Shown in pieces: positions 6,466 to 12,740 of a stretch of DNA of 24,717 nt. This DNA is from a virus, in IMG/VR virus record IMGVR_UViG_3300033150_000333, positions 1 to 24,717 of that record; one strand, written 5' to 3'. The notes below the pieces were generated by a model, which saw only the letters and a list, made by a program, of their open reading frames with translations, was not told where the DNA came from and did no database searches. Position numbers and translations under genes: made by a program. Position 1 is the first letter of the stretch, and every line of letters begins with the position of its first letter.

Positions 6466-6873
6466 TTACAAATCACCCCACGTTTTGCCCGAATAAGCTT
6501 CCCAGGTCCCAATGCCTTCAGCTTGTAAATAATTGCTAACCAAATCTTTTACAATATCCCCCGCCAGCGTATTTTCATAAGCTTTCGCCGCAATGCGTTT
6601 GTCGGCAAGATAATGCCAGTCTATGCATCTAATTGTGTGAAGCTTTAAAGCGCTAGGCCCCGGTTTCACTTCTTCGGCAGAATCTATCACACCGGCGAAA
6701 ACAAGCACGCCGCTGTCGTCTTCTACCTCAACAGGCTGGCCTTTGCGGTAGCTTGCCGTACCGTTATCATCACGCACGACAAACGTACAGGTCGAACGCT
6801 CGCCAATCATGTCGTCTATGTTGAGCGTGCCCGAAAGGATATTTACCTGATTGCCGCCAATTCTGATTATCAT
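6466..6873 (-). CDS. Baseplate hub protein, N-terminal fragment of a split gene
   Basis: 135 residues. M-I-I-R-I-G-G-N-Q-V-N-I-L opens the hub-type first domain, followed by a small barrel (Q-P-V-E-V-E-D-D-S-G-V-L-V-F-A-G-V-I-D) and C-I-D-W-H-Y-L-A-D-K-R. Near the end comes L-A-G-D-I-V-K-D-L-V-S-N-Y-L-Q-A-E-G-I. Related hub proteins continue from here into the sequence now found at 4155-5255. This frame instead ends K-T-W-G-D-L-stop, while the other fragment begins I-T-T-W-A-D-L-S-N-D. It overlaps the tape-measure stop by four bases, the normal hub position in siphovirus operons. Confidence 0.75.
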   Translation of the reverse strand: MIIRIGGNQVNILSGTLNIDDMIGERSTCTFVVRDDNGTASYRKGQPVEVEDDSGVLVFAGVIDSAEEVKPGPSALKLHTIRCIDWHYLADKRIAAKAYENTLAGDIVKDLVSNYLQAEGIGTWEAYSGKTWGDL

Positions 6874-8666
6874 ATTTTTACCCCCGTTCTGATACGCACT
6901 TCGTCAGTAAGCGGCTGTCCTATTGCACGCGCAATCTGTCTGCCATCGAGGTAGATTGTTATGTTTGCGGTTTTGGGAGCGCTTCTGCCAGCTGGAATTA
7001 TCTCCTCTCCCCCGTGCACCACGGCAAGCTGCGGCTTACCGATTGGCCCGGGCACGATGCCGCCGGCTGCGAATTTTGGTAACTTTTCTTGCGAAATCGG
7101 AATGCCTATTTTGGAATAATCTATATCCAACTTTAACTCATGCTCCAACTTCATTGCCGCGCCCAACTGGCGCAGGTATTCTTTGCTTTTGCCAGTTGGA
7201 TAACCGACACGCTTTACCCATTCTCTCGTTCGCGCATCTAACCTTGCTAATGCTTTTGTAGCTTCGTCAGTTTTCTTTGCCAGTTCGCCTTGAGCTTTAG
7301 CCATGCTGTTTGCAGCGTCAACAGCGCTAAACATTGATTTTATATTTGAATTTAATGCCGGCACTTGTTTTGTTACGTTTTCCGTTGTACTGCGAATTTG
7401 ATTTTCAAGTTCAACCATTTCGTAAACTGCTTTGCGTGCCGAAAGGGTAATACGTTCATGGTCAATCATGCGCCCTACTTTTTCTCGGGCTTCGGTTACT
7501 TTTGCGTTTAATATCGGGATAAAACTCGTGAATTTTTCAAGACCGATTAACATGGAGTGAATTGCGTCGAGAACAACCATTTTGATGTAGCCCCAAGCTT
7601 GAACAGCGAAATATTTTACTTTGTCCCAGTTCTTGTAGAGGGTAATGCCAATAGCTATCAATCCAGCAACAGCCGCAACAGCAAGGCCGATGGGTCCGGT
7701 TAAAGCTACAAATACTGGTGCTAACGCCGATACAGAGCTGATAACTGTTCCGAGCACTACTAGAAGTGGTCCTAGAACGGCCAGGAATCCTCCAGCGGCA
7801 ACAATAACCTTTTGCCATTGGGGATCAAGATTGCTAAACCATTCAATCAAATTGCCAATTTTTTCGCCAAACTCACGAATTAAGGGAATCACGTTTTCTT
7901 TTATGGCCGGTATAAATTCTTCGGTCATTATAGGAATCAATTTCATGCCAAGTTCCTGAAAAACACCGCCTAAAGCCTTTCTTAATCTGTCCATATCATC
8001 ATTAAACTGTGCCGCTACATCTGCCGCTTCTTGACTAAAAACAATACCTAAATCCCGAGCCTCCTGACGCATCTGAGCTATTCCATCCGCACCGGCCGCC
8101 AACATAGGAAGCATCTCAGTTCCTGCACGGCCGAATATCTCCTGTGCCAATGCAGCTCTGCGCGACGGGTCCTCAATGCTTGCTATCGACATAGCCAGTT
8201 TATCGAACTGCTGCTCAGGAGACAGGCCCTGGAGGTCTTCAAGAGATAAACCCAGTGCGTCAATTGCATCGTTTGCTGTGGAAAGCCCTTTTTCGGCATC
8301 AAACAAGACTTTCTGCATCCTTTTAACGCCTTTTTCAAGACTTTCAAGAGACGTTCCGCTTAGCTCTGCAGCATGTTTATATTCCGAAAGCGCTTCGGCA
8401 GAAAAGCCGGTTCTCAGTGCCATCTTTTGAATCTCATCACCGGCATTGGCAGTCTTTTGTGCAATAGCAAGAAGCCCTCCCCCGACTGTAGCTATTGGCC
8501 CTGTTACCCATTTGATCATTGTTTTGCCGGTATCCCCCACACGCTTTCCGAGTTTTTGCATATCCGTTTGGAGGGCAGAAGCTTGATCTCCTATTTCCTT
8601 AAAGGTTTTTTTCAATTGGGCAGTATCCCCTATTATGGATACTGCAAGCTGTCCTAATAAACTCAT
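6870..8666 (-). CDS. Tape measure protein
   Basis: 598 residues. It has a helical, coiled-coil N-terminal third and a TP901-like core (T-G-F-S-A-E-A-L-S-E-Y-K, then A-L-A-Q-E-I-F-G-R-A-G). A long hydrophobic stretch follows at about 285-350 (V-I-V-A-A-G-G-F-L through G-L-I-A-I-G-I-T-L-Y), typical of tape measures that later act in the membrane. Near the C-terminus is F-A-A-G-G-I-V-P-G-P with V-V-H-G-G-E-E-I-I-P, a very common tape-measure motif. At roughly 1.5 Angstrom per residue the tail would be near 90 nm (family rule of thumb). It overlaps the tail-chaperone frame by four bases. Confidence 0.93.
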   Translation of the reverse strand: MSLLGQLAVSIIGDTAQLKKTFKEIGDQASALQTDMQKLGKRVGDTGKTMIKWVTGPIATVGGGLLAIAQKTANAGDEIQKMALRTGFSAEALSEYKHAAELSGTSLESLEKGVKRMQKVLFDAEKGLSTANDAIDALGLSLEDLQGLSPEQQFDKLAMSIASIEDPSRRAALAQEIFGRAGTEMLPMLAAGADGIAQMRQEARDLGIVFSQEAADVAAQFNDDMDRLRKALGGVFQELGMKLIPIMTEEFIPAIKENVIPLIREFGEKIGNLIEWFSNLDPQWQKVIVAAGGFLAVLGPLLVVLGTVISSVSALAPVFVALTGPIGLAVAAVAGLIAIGITLYKNWDKVKYFAVQAWGYIKMVVLDAIHSMLIGLEKFTSFIPILNAKVTEAREKVGRMIDHERITLSARKAVYEMVELENQIRSTTENVTKQVPALNSNIKSMFSAVDAANSMAKAQGELAKKTDEATKALARLDARTREWVKRVGYPTGKSKEYLRQLGAAMKLEHELKLDIDYSKIGIPISQEKLPKFAAGGIVPGPIGKPQLAVVHGGEEIIPAGRSAPKTANITIYLDGRQIARAIGQPLTDEVRIRTGVKI

Positions 8667-9010
8667 TTTCTTCTTCCCCTTTTTCGCTTATCTACTCCCC
8701 CAAATGCAACATTTAACAATTCAACTAACCTCAATTGTTGCTGCCAGGTACTTGCTCTTTTCTTTCTTTTTGCTCCAGGCATGAAATCTTGAGGCGTGAA
8801 TGGCTTGCGGTGCTTCTTTTTATCCCTAGATATATTTGCTATTGTAGATGCAATTAACGCAGCCCTAAAGTTCTGCCATTCATGCTCATTATTGTATCTC
8901 TCAACTAATGCGCTATATTCTTTCGGTGTCAGTTCCCAAAACTCTTCTTCACTCAAGCCAAGATCATATCGCCCGACGGCCCATAAAGTTAGCCAGTCGG
9001 GCGATTCTTG
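8663..9010 (-). CDS. Tail assembly chaperone, downstream (gpT-like) part made by -1 frameshift
   Basis: In the -1 frame from the slippery site, the sequence reads Q-E-S-P-D-W-L-T-L-W-A-V-G-R-Y-D-L-G-L-S-E-E-E-F-W-E-L-T-P-K-E-Y without a stop, then a helical, very basic C-terminus (K-R-K-R-G-R-R-K). The E-E-F-W-E-L-T-P-K-E-Y block is the hallmark of the downstream half of gpG/gpGT-type chaperones, which bind the tape measure during tail assembly. The only internal start, TTG at 8956, has no ribosome site, so frameshifting should be the main way it is made. The fusion with the upstream frame would be about 220 residues. Confidence 0.88.
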   Translation of the reverse strand, partial: QESPDWLTLWAVGRYDLGLSEEEFWELTPKEYSALVERYNNEHEWQNFRAALIASTIANISRDKKKHRKPFTPQDFMPGAKRKKRASTWQQQLRLVELLNVAFGGVDKRKRGRRK

Positions 9011-9324
9011 TTTTTTCCCTCTTCTTTACCACCTGCGTCGGGCATGGCCTGGGCAAAGGCTTCCTGCAGCTTTTGAGATATTTCTGCCACATTATCGAAA
9101 TGTATCATACTACCCACCTGCTCCAAGGTAAGTTCTTTGTCCTCATGCTTCAATGCTGCCCAGAGCAGCGTTACCAGGTCTGTTGCACTCATGTCCTGCC
9201 ACACATTATCTGAAAGAACATTTTTGCCCGTTTCTTTTTCAAAAGCCATTAAAGCTGCAAAGTCAAACTTGAGATTCCTCGGTTTGTCTAATTCGATTGA
9301 AATAACTGGTACAACTTTACCCAT
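8989..9324 (-). CDS. Tail assembly chaperone, gpG-like
   Basis: 111 residues, starting M-G-K-V-V-P-V-I-S-I-E-L-D-K-P-R. It has the usual small chaperone layout: an N-terminal strand pair, then helices (F-A-A-L-M-A-F-E-K-E-T-G, then L-V-T-L-L-W-A-A-L-K-H-E-D). It sits between the tail tube and tape-measure genes, exactly where gpG analogues occur. Near its end, codons GGA-AAA-AAC (residues 103-105) form the heptamer A-AAA-AAC, so a fraction of ribosomes shift into the downstream frame. Without the shift the protein ends N-R-P-T-G. Confidence 0.85.
   Translation of the reverse strand: MGKVVPVISIELDKPRNLKFDFAALMAFEKETGKNVLSDNVWQDMSATDLVTLLWAALKHEDKELTLEQVGSMIHFDNVAEISQKLQEAFAQAMPDAGGKEEGKNKNRPTG
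9010..9016 (-). promoter_or_regulatory. Programmed -1 frameshift heptamer A-AAA-AAC
   Basis: On the minus strand, AAAAAAC lies in the correct X-XXY-YYZ phase with the gpG-like frame (codons ending GGA AAA AAC). A -1 slip continues in the gpT-like frame with no stop before its conserved block. This site and layout are a known feature of long-tailed phages. I did not find an obvious strong pseudoknot just downstream by eye, but the GGGCGATATG and CGCCCGAC segments are partly complementary and could form a stimulatory stem. Confidence 0.88.
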
Positions 9325-9337
9325 AGACTATCCTCCC

Positions 9338-9769
9338 TTACGCAAGCGTTGGCTGCCCGCTAATCTTCAATGTAACATCTGCAGCCAACTTATCATCGAT
9401 GGGCTCCGCAGGCTCAAAGCCAGTCACAACAGCAGCAAAGGACCAGGTCGTGTTTCCTGCATCGGGGAACACCAGCTGGAAGTTTCTCAGCGTGCCGTCT
9501 TCGTAGTCTTTGAGAAGCCCCGTTGCTGCGTTATGAGTGCTTTCCGTGGGGATAAAGTTAATTGTAAATGTTACCTCCCCTGCGTCCTTCAGCCCCTGAA
9601 TAAATTCCCTGTAGCCGCCTGCGCTATTGTGGTTGGTCACGTCAATGGTATCTGCACTCAAAGAAGGACCGGAAATATCAGTTACCTCGGCAATCGTGGT
9701 AAAGGTTTCAGGGGAACCTCCATCTCCTATCTTCAAAAGCGTGCCAAACGCAGAAATAGCGTTGCTCAT
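9338..9769 (-). CDS. Major tail tube protein
   Basis: 143 residues. The pattern is that of lambda gpV/TTP-type tube proteins: an N-terminal G-T-L-L-K-I-G-D-G segment, A-E-V-T-D-I-S-G-P-S-L-S-A-D-T-I-D-V-T-N-H, then F-I-Q-G-L-K-D-A-G-E-V-T-F-T-I-N-F, then W-S-F-A-A-V-V-T-G-F-E. These proteins stack as hexameric rings around the tape measure. No sheath gene is present nearby, which supports siphovirus morphology. Located between the connector block and the tail chaperones, as expected. Confidence 0.9.
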   Translation of the reverse strand: MSNAISAFGTLLKIGDGGSPETFTTIAEVTDISGPSLSADTIDVTNHNSAGGYREFIQGLKDAGEVTFTINFIPTESTHNAATGLLKDYEDGTLRNFQLVFPDAGNTTWSFAAVVTGFEPAEPIDDKLAADVTLKISGQPTLA

Positions 9770-9792
9770 TTAATCATTCCTCCTCTTAACTT

Positions 9793-10143
9793 TTAAGGTA
9801 AAACAATTACCGCCAGTTCAACAAGGGCATCGTCAACGTCAATATAGATTTTTCCGTCACTCTGTATCCAGCCTAGCCTTGGGAAGGGCCCGAACACGGC
9901 AAAGCCGTTTGCCGGAATAGAATAGTTAGCAATGTCGCCCGTCCTGTTGTAGGGGTCATTAGTGCTGTGTATCGTCACCGTGTGCGCTGCAGCACCATCG
10001 GTGTTTCTTGCTATCACCAGTTCCTTCCCCGTAGCCACGAACTGGTTGCCATTCACTGCGTCACCAGCTTCGAAGGCCAATGCAGCACCGGAACTCGCAT
10101 AATGCCCGGGTGCGTTTGTTTTGGTTAAATCCGTCCGTGCCAA
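9793..10143 (-). CDS. Conserved phage structural protein of unknown role
   Basis: 116 residues, starting at TTG behind GGAGGTGTAATC. It is beta-rich, with N-Q-F-V-A-T-G-K-E-L-V-I-A-R-N-T near the middle and F-G-P-F-P-R-L-G-W-I-Q-S-D-G-K-I-Y-I-D-V later. I recognise this as a recurrent small structural protein between tail-completion and tail-tube genes in Firmicute phages, but I know of no assigned function. No catalytic motif, membrane segment or signal peptide is visible. It could be a minor tail or capsid-decoration subunit. Confidence 0.7.
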   Translation of the reverse strand: MARTDLTKTNAPGHYASSGAALAFEAGDAVNGNQFVATGKELVIARNTDGAAAHTVTIHSTNDPYNRTGDIANYSIPANGFAVFGPFPRLGWIQSDGKIYIDVDDALVELAVIVLP

Positions 10144-10146
10144 AGA

Positions 10147-10365
10147 TTACACCTCCTGCTCCCTTTCAACTTCAACCAGGTTGCCAAACCTATCGTAGAT
10201 CGGCAGCACCTTCTTTACTTTCGGCTTCGGCTTGGGCAGGTGGCGCTCCTGGATATGCTTGATTATTTCGTTTTCATGCAAAGTGTCATAAGGACATAAT
10301 TTGCATTTGTATTGCTTTAAACCTTTCCAACTGCCCAATTCATACATCTCTCTTAAATTCTTCAT
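10147..10365 (-). CDS. Small C2H2 zinc-finger protein
   Basis: 72 residues. C21-x2-C24-x12-H37-x4-H42 fits the classical C2H2 zinc-finger spacing, with Y-K-C-K-L-C and H-I-Q-E-R-H around the ligands. It is followed by a basic Pro/Lys stretch (P-K-P-K-P-K-V-K-K) and I-Y-D-R-F-G-N-L-V-E-V. A GGCGGAGGTGAG ribosome site precedes the ATG. It sits inside the structural operon between tail completion and tail tube genes, an odd place for a DNA-binding protein; it may bind nucleic acid or simply be a zinc-stabilised structural peptide. Function unknown. Confidence 0.75.
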   Translation of the reverse strand: MKNLREMYELGSWKGLKQYKCKLCPYDTLHENEIIKHIQERHLPKPKPKVKKVLPIYDRFGNLVEVEREQEV

Positions 10366-10381
10366 AACTCACCTCCGCCCA

Positions 10382-10765
10382 TTATTCGTTATGCCAGAAA
10401 ATTACATCAACCGGCACGTGGTACAGCTTAGTTTCCGGTTCGTAGCCGTCCAGCTCATTGACCACAAAAGCAGCCTGCACCGTTTTTGTTGCAGGCCATG
10501 CTTCCAGAGCAGCACGAACTTGCTCTGCAACTTGCTTGGCTTCTCCGTAATGCTCTGCCCAACAGGACAGTTGAAAACGCGGCCGTGCTAAACCCGAGGG
10601 GCCGCTGTGGGAGTAATAACGTGAGCTGCTTATTCTGCTGTATGTAATTGCCGGAGGAGTAAAGTTCTGCGGCAATTTGGCCGGGTAAATACGGGTACCC
10701 ACCAAGGCAGTTAAGTCGGCATAATTCTTCAAATAGGTTTCCAGGGATTGTTCAATGTAACTCAA
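10382..10765 (-). CDS. Tail terminator/completion protein, DUF3168-like
   Basis: 127 residues, starting with TTG. The family pattern is clear: L-E-T-Y-L-K, then L-T-A-L-V-G-T-R-I-Y-P, then P-A-I-T-Y-S-R-I, R-F-Q-L-S-C-W-A, and a late helix V-A-E-Q-V-R-A-A-L. DUF3168 proteins cap the tail tube at its head-proximal end. Its position after the HK97 gp10-like gene and before tail tube genes is standard. It overlaps the upstream gene's stop by four bases. Confidence 0.85.
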   Translation of the reverse strand: MSYIEQSLETYLKNYADLTALVGTRIYPAKLPQNFTPPAITYSRISSSRYYSHSGPSGLARPRFQLSCWAEHYGEAKQVAEQVRAALEAWPATKTVQAAFVVNELDGYEPETKLYHVPVDVIFWHNE

Positions 10766-11163
10766 GGCTTAAACCCCCTCAACAACTCCCGGAAAACGTT
10801 TGCTATTTCCTTCTGGACCGCGTCCTGGTTCTCATCCAATGCCGGCCGCAAATACGGGTTGGGCGGCTGGTTAAACCTGCGGCCGAGGCTGTCCACGCCG
10901 CTGAAACCCATCTCAATACGCTGGGCATATTCAACGTCGGTACCTACCAGGGCCTCAACCTGGTTATACTTCCTGCTTGTTATTTCTGTATGGATGCTGC
11001 GCCTAAGTGTCCCGGTCCGGTACGGAGCCCGCTGCTTTGCATCATTTTGAACAACTAACGCCCCCGCTCGGGTGGCCGCTTCGAGCTTACGCGTGAATTC
11101 GTCGCCGAGCTTTTCAAGATTCTTTTGCAATTCCTTGACGCCGGTTATCTTCATTTTCAGCAT
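10762..11163 (-). CDS. HK97 gp10-like head-tail/minor tail protein
   Basis: 133 residues. I-T-G-V-K-E-L-Q-K-N-L-E-K-L opens the family, followed by A-P-Y-R-T-G-T-L-R-R-S-I and V-G-T-D-V-E-Y-A-Q-R-I-E-M-G-F, and P-N-P-Y-L-R-P-A-L near the C-terminus. These are the invariant blocks of HK97 gp10-type proteins (PF04883-like), which act at the head-tail joint. The start M-L-K-M leaves an alternative internal ATG three codons later. It abuts the head-closure gene directly. Confidence 0.9.
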   Translation of the reverse strand: MLKMKITGVKELQKNLEKLGDEFTRKLEAATRAGALVVQNDAKQRAPYRTGTLRRSIHTEITSRKYNQVEALVGTDVEYAQRIEMGFSGVDSLGRRFNQPPNPYLRPALDENQDAVQKEIANVFRELLRGFKP

Positions 11164-11526
11164 TTATGTCACCACCTGGACACTTAACCTGGTCGTTATC
11201 CCCCGGCTGTCGTGCTCAACCAGAAGGATGTCATAAGTTTTCCCGGCCACAACCGCCCGCATAGCTTCAGTAATGGCCGGATAGTTTCCGCGCAGAGTAA
11301 TATAATGCGAGCTGACCACATAGGTCATATCTGGCCGCTTGACTTCCTGGCCGCCGCTGGGGGCTATTGCGCAGGGGATGTCAATGTGTCCTGGTTTGTC
11401 TGCCCAAGTTTGAATTGGCTCTCCCCATTCATCTTGCGTTTCCGTGTATTCCTGGATGGTGCAGGTAGAATTAAAAAAACTGCCCAGGCTGTCGAGCAGC
11501 TTCGGGTGAAATAACCTCTTATCCAT
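11164..11526 (-). CDS. Head closure (stopper) protein
   Basis: 120 residues, a beta-rich head-tail joining protein: C-T-I-Q-E-Y-T, then D-E-W-G-E-P, then I-P-C-A-I-A-P, and V-V-A-G-K-T-Y-D-I-L-L-V-E-H-D. This matches the SPP1 gp16-like/Phage_H_T_join type. It seals the portal channel after packaging and docks the tail. It overlaps the upstream adaptor gene by eight bases and directly precedes the gp10-like gene. Confidence 0.82.
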   Translation of the reverse strand: MDKRLFHPKLLDSLGSFFNSTCTIQEYTETQDEWGEPIQTWADKPGHIDIPCAIAPSGGQEVKRPDMTYVVSSHYITLRGNYPAITEAMRAVVAGKTYDILLVEHDSRGITTRLSVQVVT

Positions 11527-11902
11527 TGCGCAGCGCGTCCTTCCAGATTAATTCCCGGGTGCTGAAGGCATCCAAGGCCTGCTCGGCGATATCGAAATCA
11601 AATTCCTCATCTACCTGCCGGCGGAGCTCTTTCGCCCGCTCCCGCAATTCTTTTGCCACAGCTGGGCCGTCTGTAGAAAGATCTAGCAGTTTAATACGCT
11701 TCTGCACCAGAGCTTCACTGCTAGCTATAGTGTCCAGAGCCTGGGCGGCTGCCAGGCGGATGTCGTTTTCGCCGTTTACTTGGGTCATAGCAAGAAAAGC
11801 GTCTATTTCATCGTCCTGGAAAATTGGGTTGTTTTTGTCCACGTCCGTTATGAGCAGCCGAACTTTGCCGCGGTCTGCATTTACGTCGTAAGTAAATGCC
11901 AT
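11519..11902 (-). CDS. Head-tail adaptor (gp6/gp15-like connector)
   Basis: 127 residues, mostly helical: K-V-R-L-L-I-T-D-V-D, then F-Q-D-D-E-I-D-A-F-L-A-M, then D-I-R-L-A-A-A-Q-A-L-D-T-I-A-S, and L-R-E-R-A-K-E-L-R-R-Q. This is the familiar connector fold of HK97 gp6 and SPP1 gp15, which sits below the portal. It lies between capsid and head-closure genes, as expected. Confidence 0.85.
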   Translation of the reverse strand: MAFTYDVNADRGKVRLLITDVDKNNPIFQDDEIDAFLAMTQVNGENDIRLAAAQALDTIASSEALVQKRIKLLDLSTDGPAVAKELRERAKELRRQVDEEFDFDIAEQALDAFSTRELIWKDALRNG

Positions 11903-11910
11903 ATTCTACA

Positions 11911-12078
11911 TCACCCCTCCTTTTTAGTACGGGGCTTTTTAGTTGTCTTGGGTTCCTTCAGCTGCACCAAGTCGCCTTTAGGTTCCGGTTTCTTTAGGTC
12001 TTGGCGAAGACCTCGAATTTCGTCAAGAATAGCTTTTAAAAATTCGTCGGTATTGGTTACCGGCCTCGGGTCTGGCAT
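11911..12078 (-). CDS. Small Lys/Pro-rich protein (55 aa) of the head region
   Basis: 55 residues: M-P-D-P-R-P-V-T-N-T-D-E-F-L-K-A-I-L-D-E-I-R, ending in a strongly basic tail (K-K-P-R-T-K-K-E-G). GAGGTGATAAA precedes the ATG. I recognise the 'RPVT..deyL.aIl.ElR.lR' pattern as a recurrent small protein near the head-tail connectors of Firmicute phages, function unassigned. Short helix plus basic tail could suit contact with DNA or the portal; that is a guess. Confidence 0.65.
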   Translation of the reverse strand: MPDPRPVTNTDEFLKAILDEIRGLRQDLKKPEPKGDLVQLKEPKTTKKPRTKKEG

Positions 12079-12101
12079 TTTATCACCTCAAAAGAAAACA
12101 T

Positions 12102-12689
12102 TTACATTTCATAGAAAAACATCCTCAACATAATAATTCCGTCCGCCGTGCCTTCGTTAGTTATTTTGTAAATGTAGTTAGTATTTGGTTTCAAAACAAA
12201 CTCGTTTACACCAGCAATAATGTCACCGCCAACAGCTTTGAACCCAACACTTCCTCCAATATAAAATTCGTCTATCTTGGTACCGCCGGAAACATCAGTT
12301 GGGTCTGAATAAAGCACAGTTTCCGGTGTGTTACTGCTGGTTCTGTTTCGATTTATTACTGTTATTGCGGTTGAGCCATCGGTCAACGTCGGACTTTCCA
12401 AAAATTCAATAGCAAATTTGTCCGCGTCAGTTGCTATATTCGTTGGTTTGAAGTGGACAGTTTTTGCACCGGTTTTTATCTGTATATACGTAACTCCGCT
12501 AGCCGTAACACTAACTTTATAGAGAATAGAAAAAAGTATCCCCTTGTGGATATTTACATGCTCAACCGGTATGGTACCAATAAAACCAGAAACATCATCG
12601 ATTAATTTTTTTCCAGTTTTTATCAGTGGCTTTCCGTCAACTCCCAGCATAACTACTCCACGATCTATGGGTGGTCTATATTCAGACAT
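12102..12689 (-). CDS. Beta-rich structural protein downstream of the capsid gene
   Basis: 195 residues from ATG 12689, chosen because AGGTGA lies six bases upstream; the frame also opens at GTG 12698, which would sit inside that ribosome site. N-terminal E-Y-R-P-P-I-D-R-G-V-V-M-L-G-V-D-G-K-P-L is followed by a long beta-rich body ending I-I-M-L-R-M-F-F-Y-E-M. Not recognised by name. Immediately after the major capsid gene and its hairpin, it is likely a capsid decoration or head-fibre protein, but a connector role cannot be excluded. Confidence 0.65.
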   Translation of the reverse strand: MSEYRPPIDRGVVMLGVDGKPLIKTGKKLIDDVSGFIGTIPVEHVNIHKGILFSILYKVSVTASGVTYIQIKTGAKTVHFKPTNIATDADKFAIEFLESPTLTDGSTAITVINRNRTSSNTPETVLYSDPTDVSGGTKIDEFYIGGSVGFKAVGGDIIAGVNEFVLKPNTNYIYKITNEGTADGIIMLRMFFYEM

Positions 12690-12708
12690 AATAATCACCT
12701 TAAATAGA

Positions 12709-12731
12709 GGGAGGGGTTACAAACCCCTCCC
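12709..12731 (-). terminator. Perfect 10-bp hairpin just after the major capsid gene
   Basis: GGGAGGGGTT pairs perfectly with AACCCCTCCC around a three-base loop, ten bases after the capsid stop. On the minus strand it is followed by TCTATTTAAGG, which is not a full T-run, so it is probably a partial terminator or an RNA-stabilising 3' hairpin that raises capsid mRNA relative to downstream genes. Confidence 0.6.
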
Positions 12732-12740
12732 TTAGTTTGC

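Noticed and set aside
5250-6470. Mobile element, intron or intein splitting the hub
   Set aside because: No transposase, homing endonuclease, intein motifs, terminal inverted repeats or intron-like ends are visible; the inserted genes are ordinary fibre-type genes.
7537-7818. Cys/Ser/Arg-rich minus-strand frame inside the tape measure gene
   Set aside because: Alternative frame of the tape-measure coding strand with low-complexity composition and no ribosome site.
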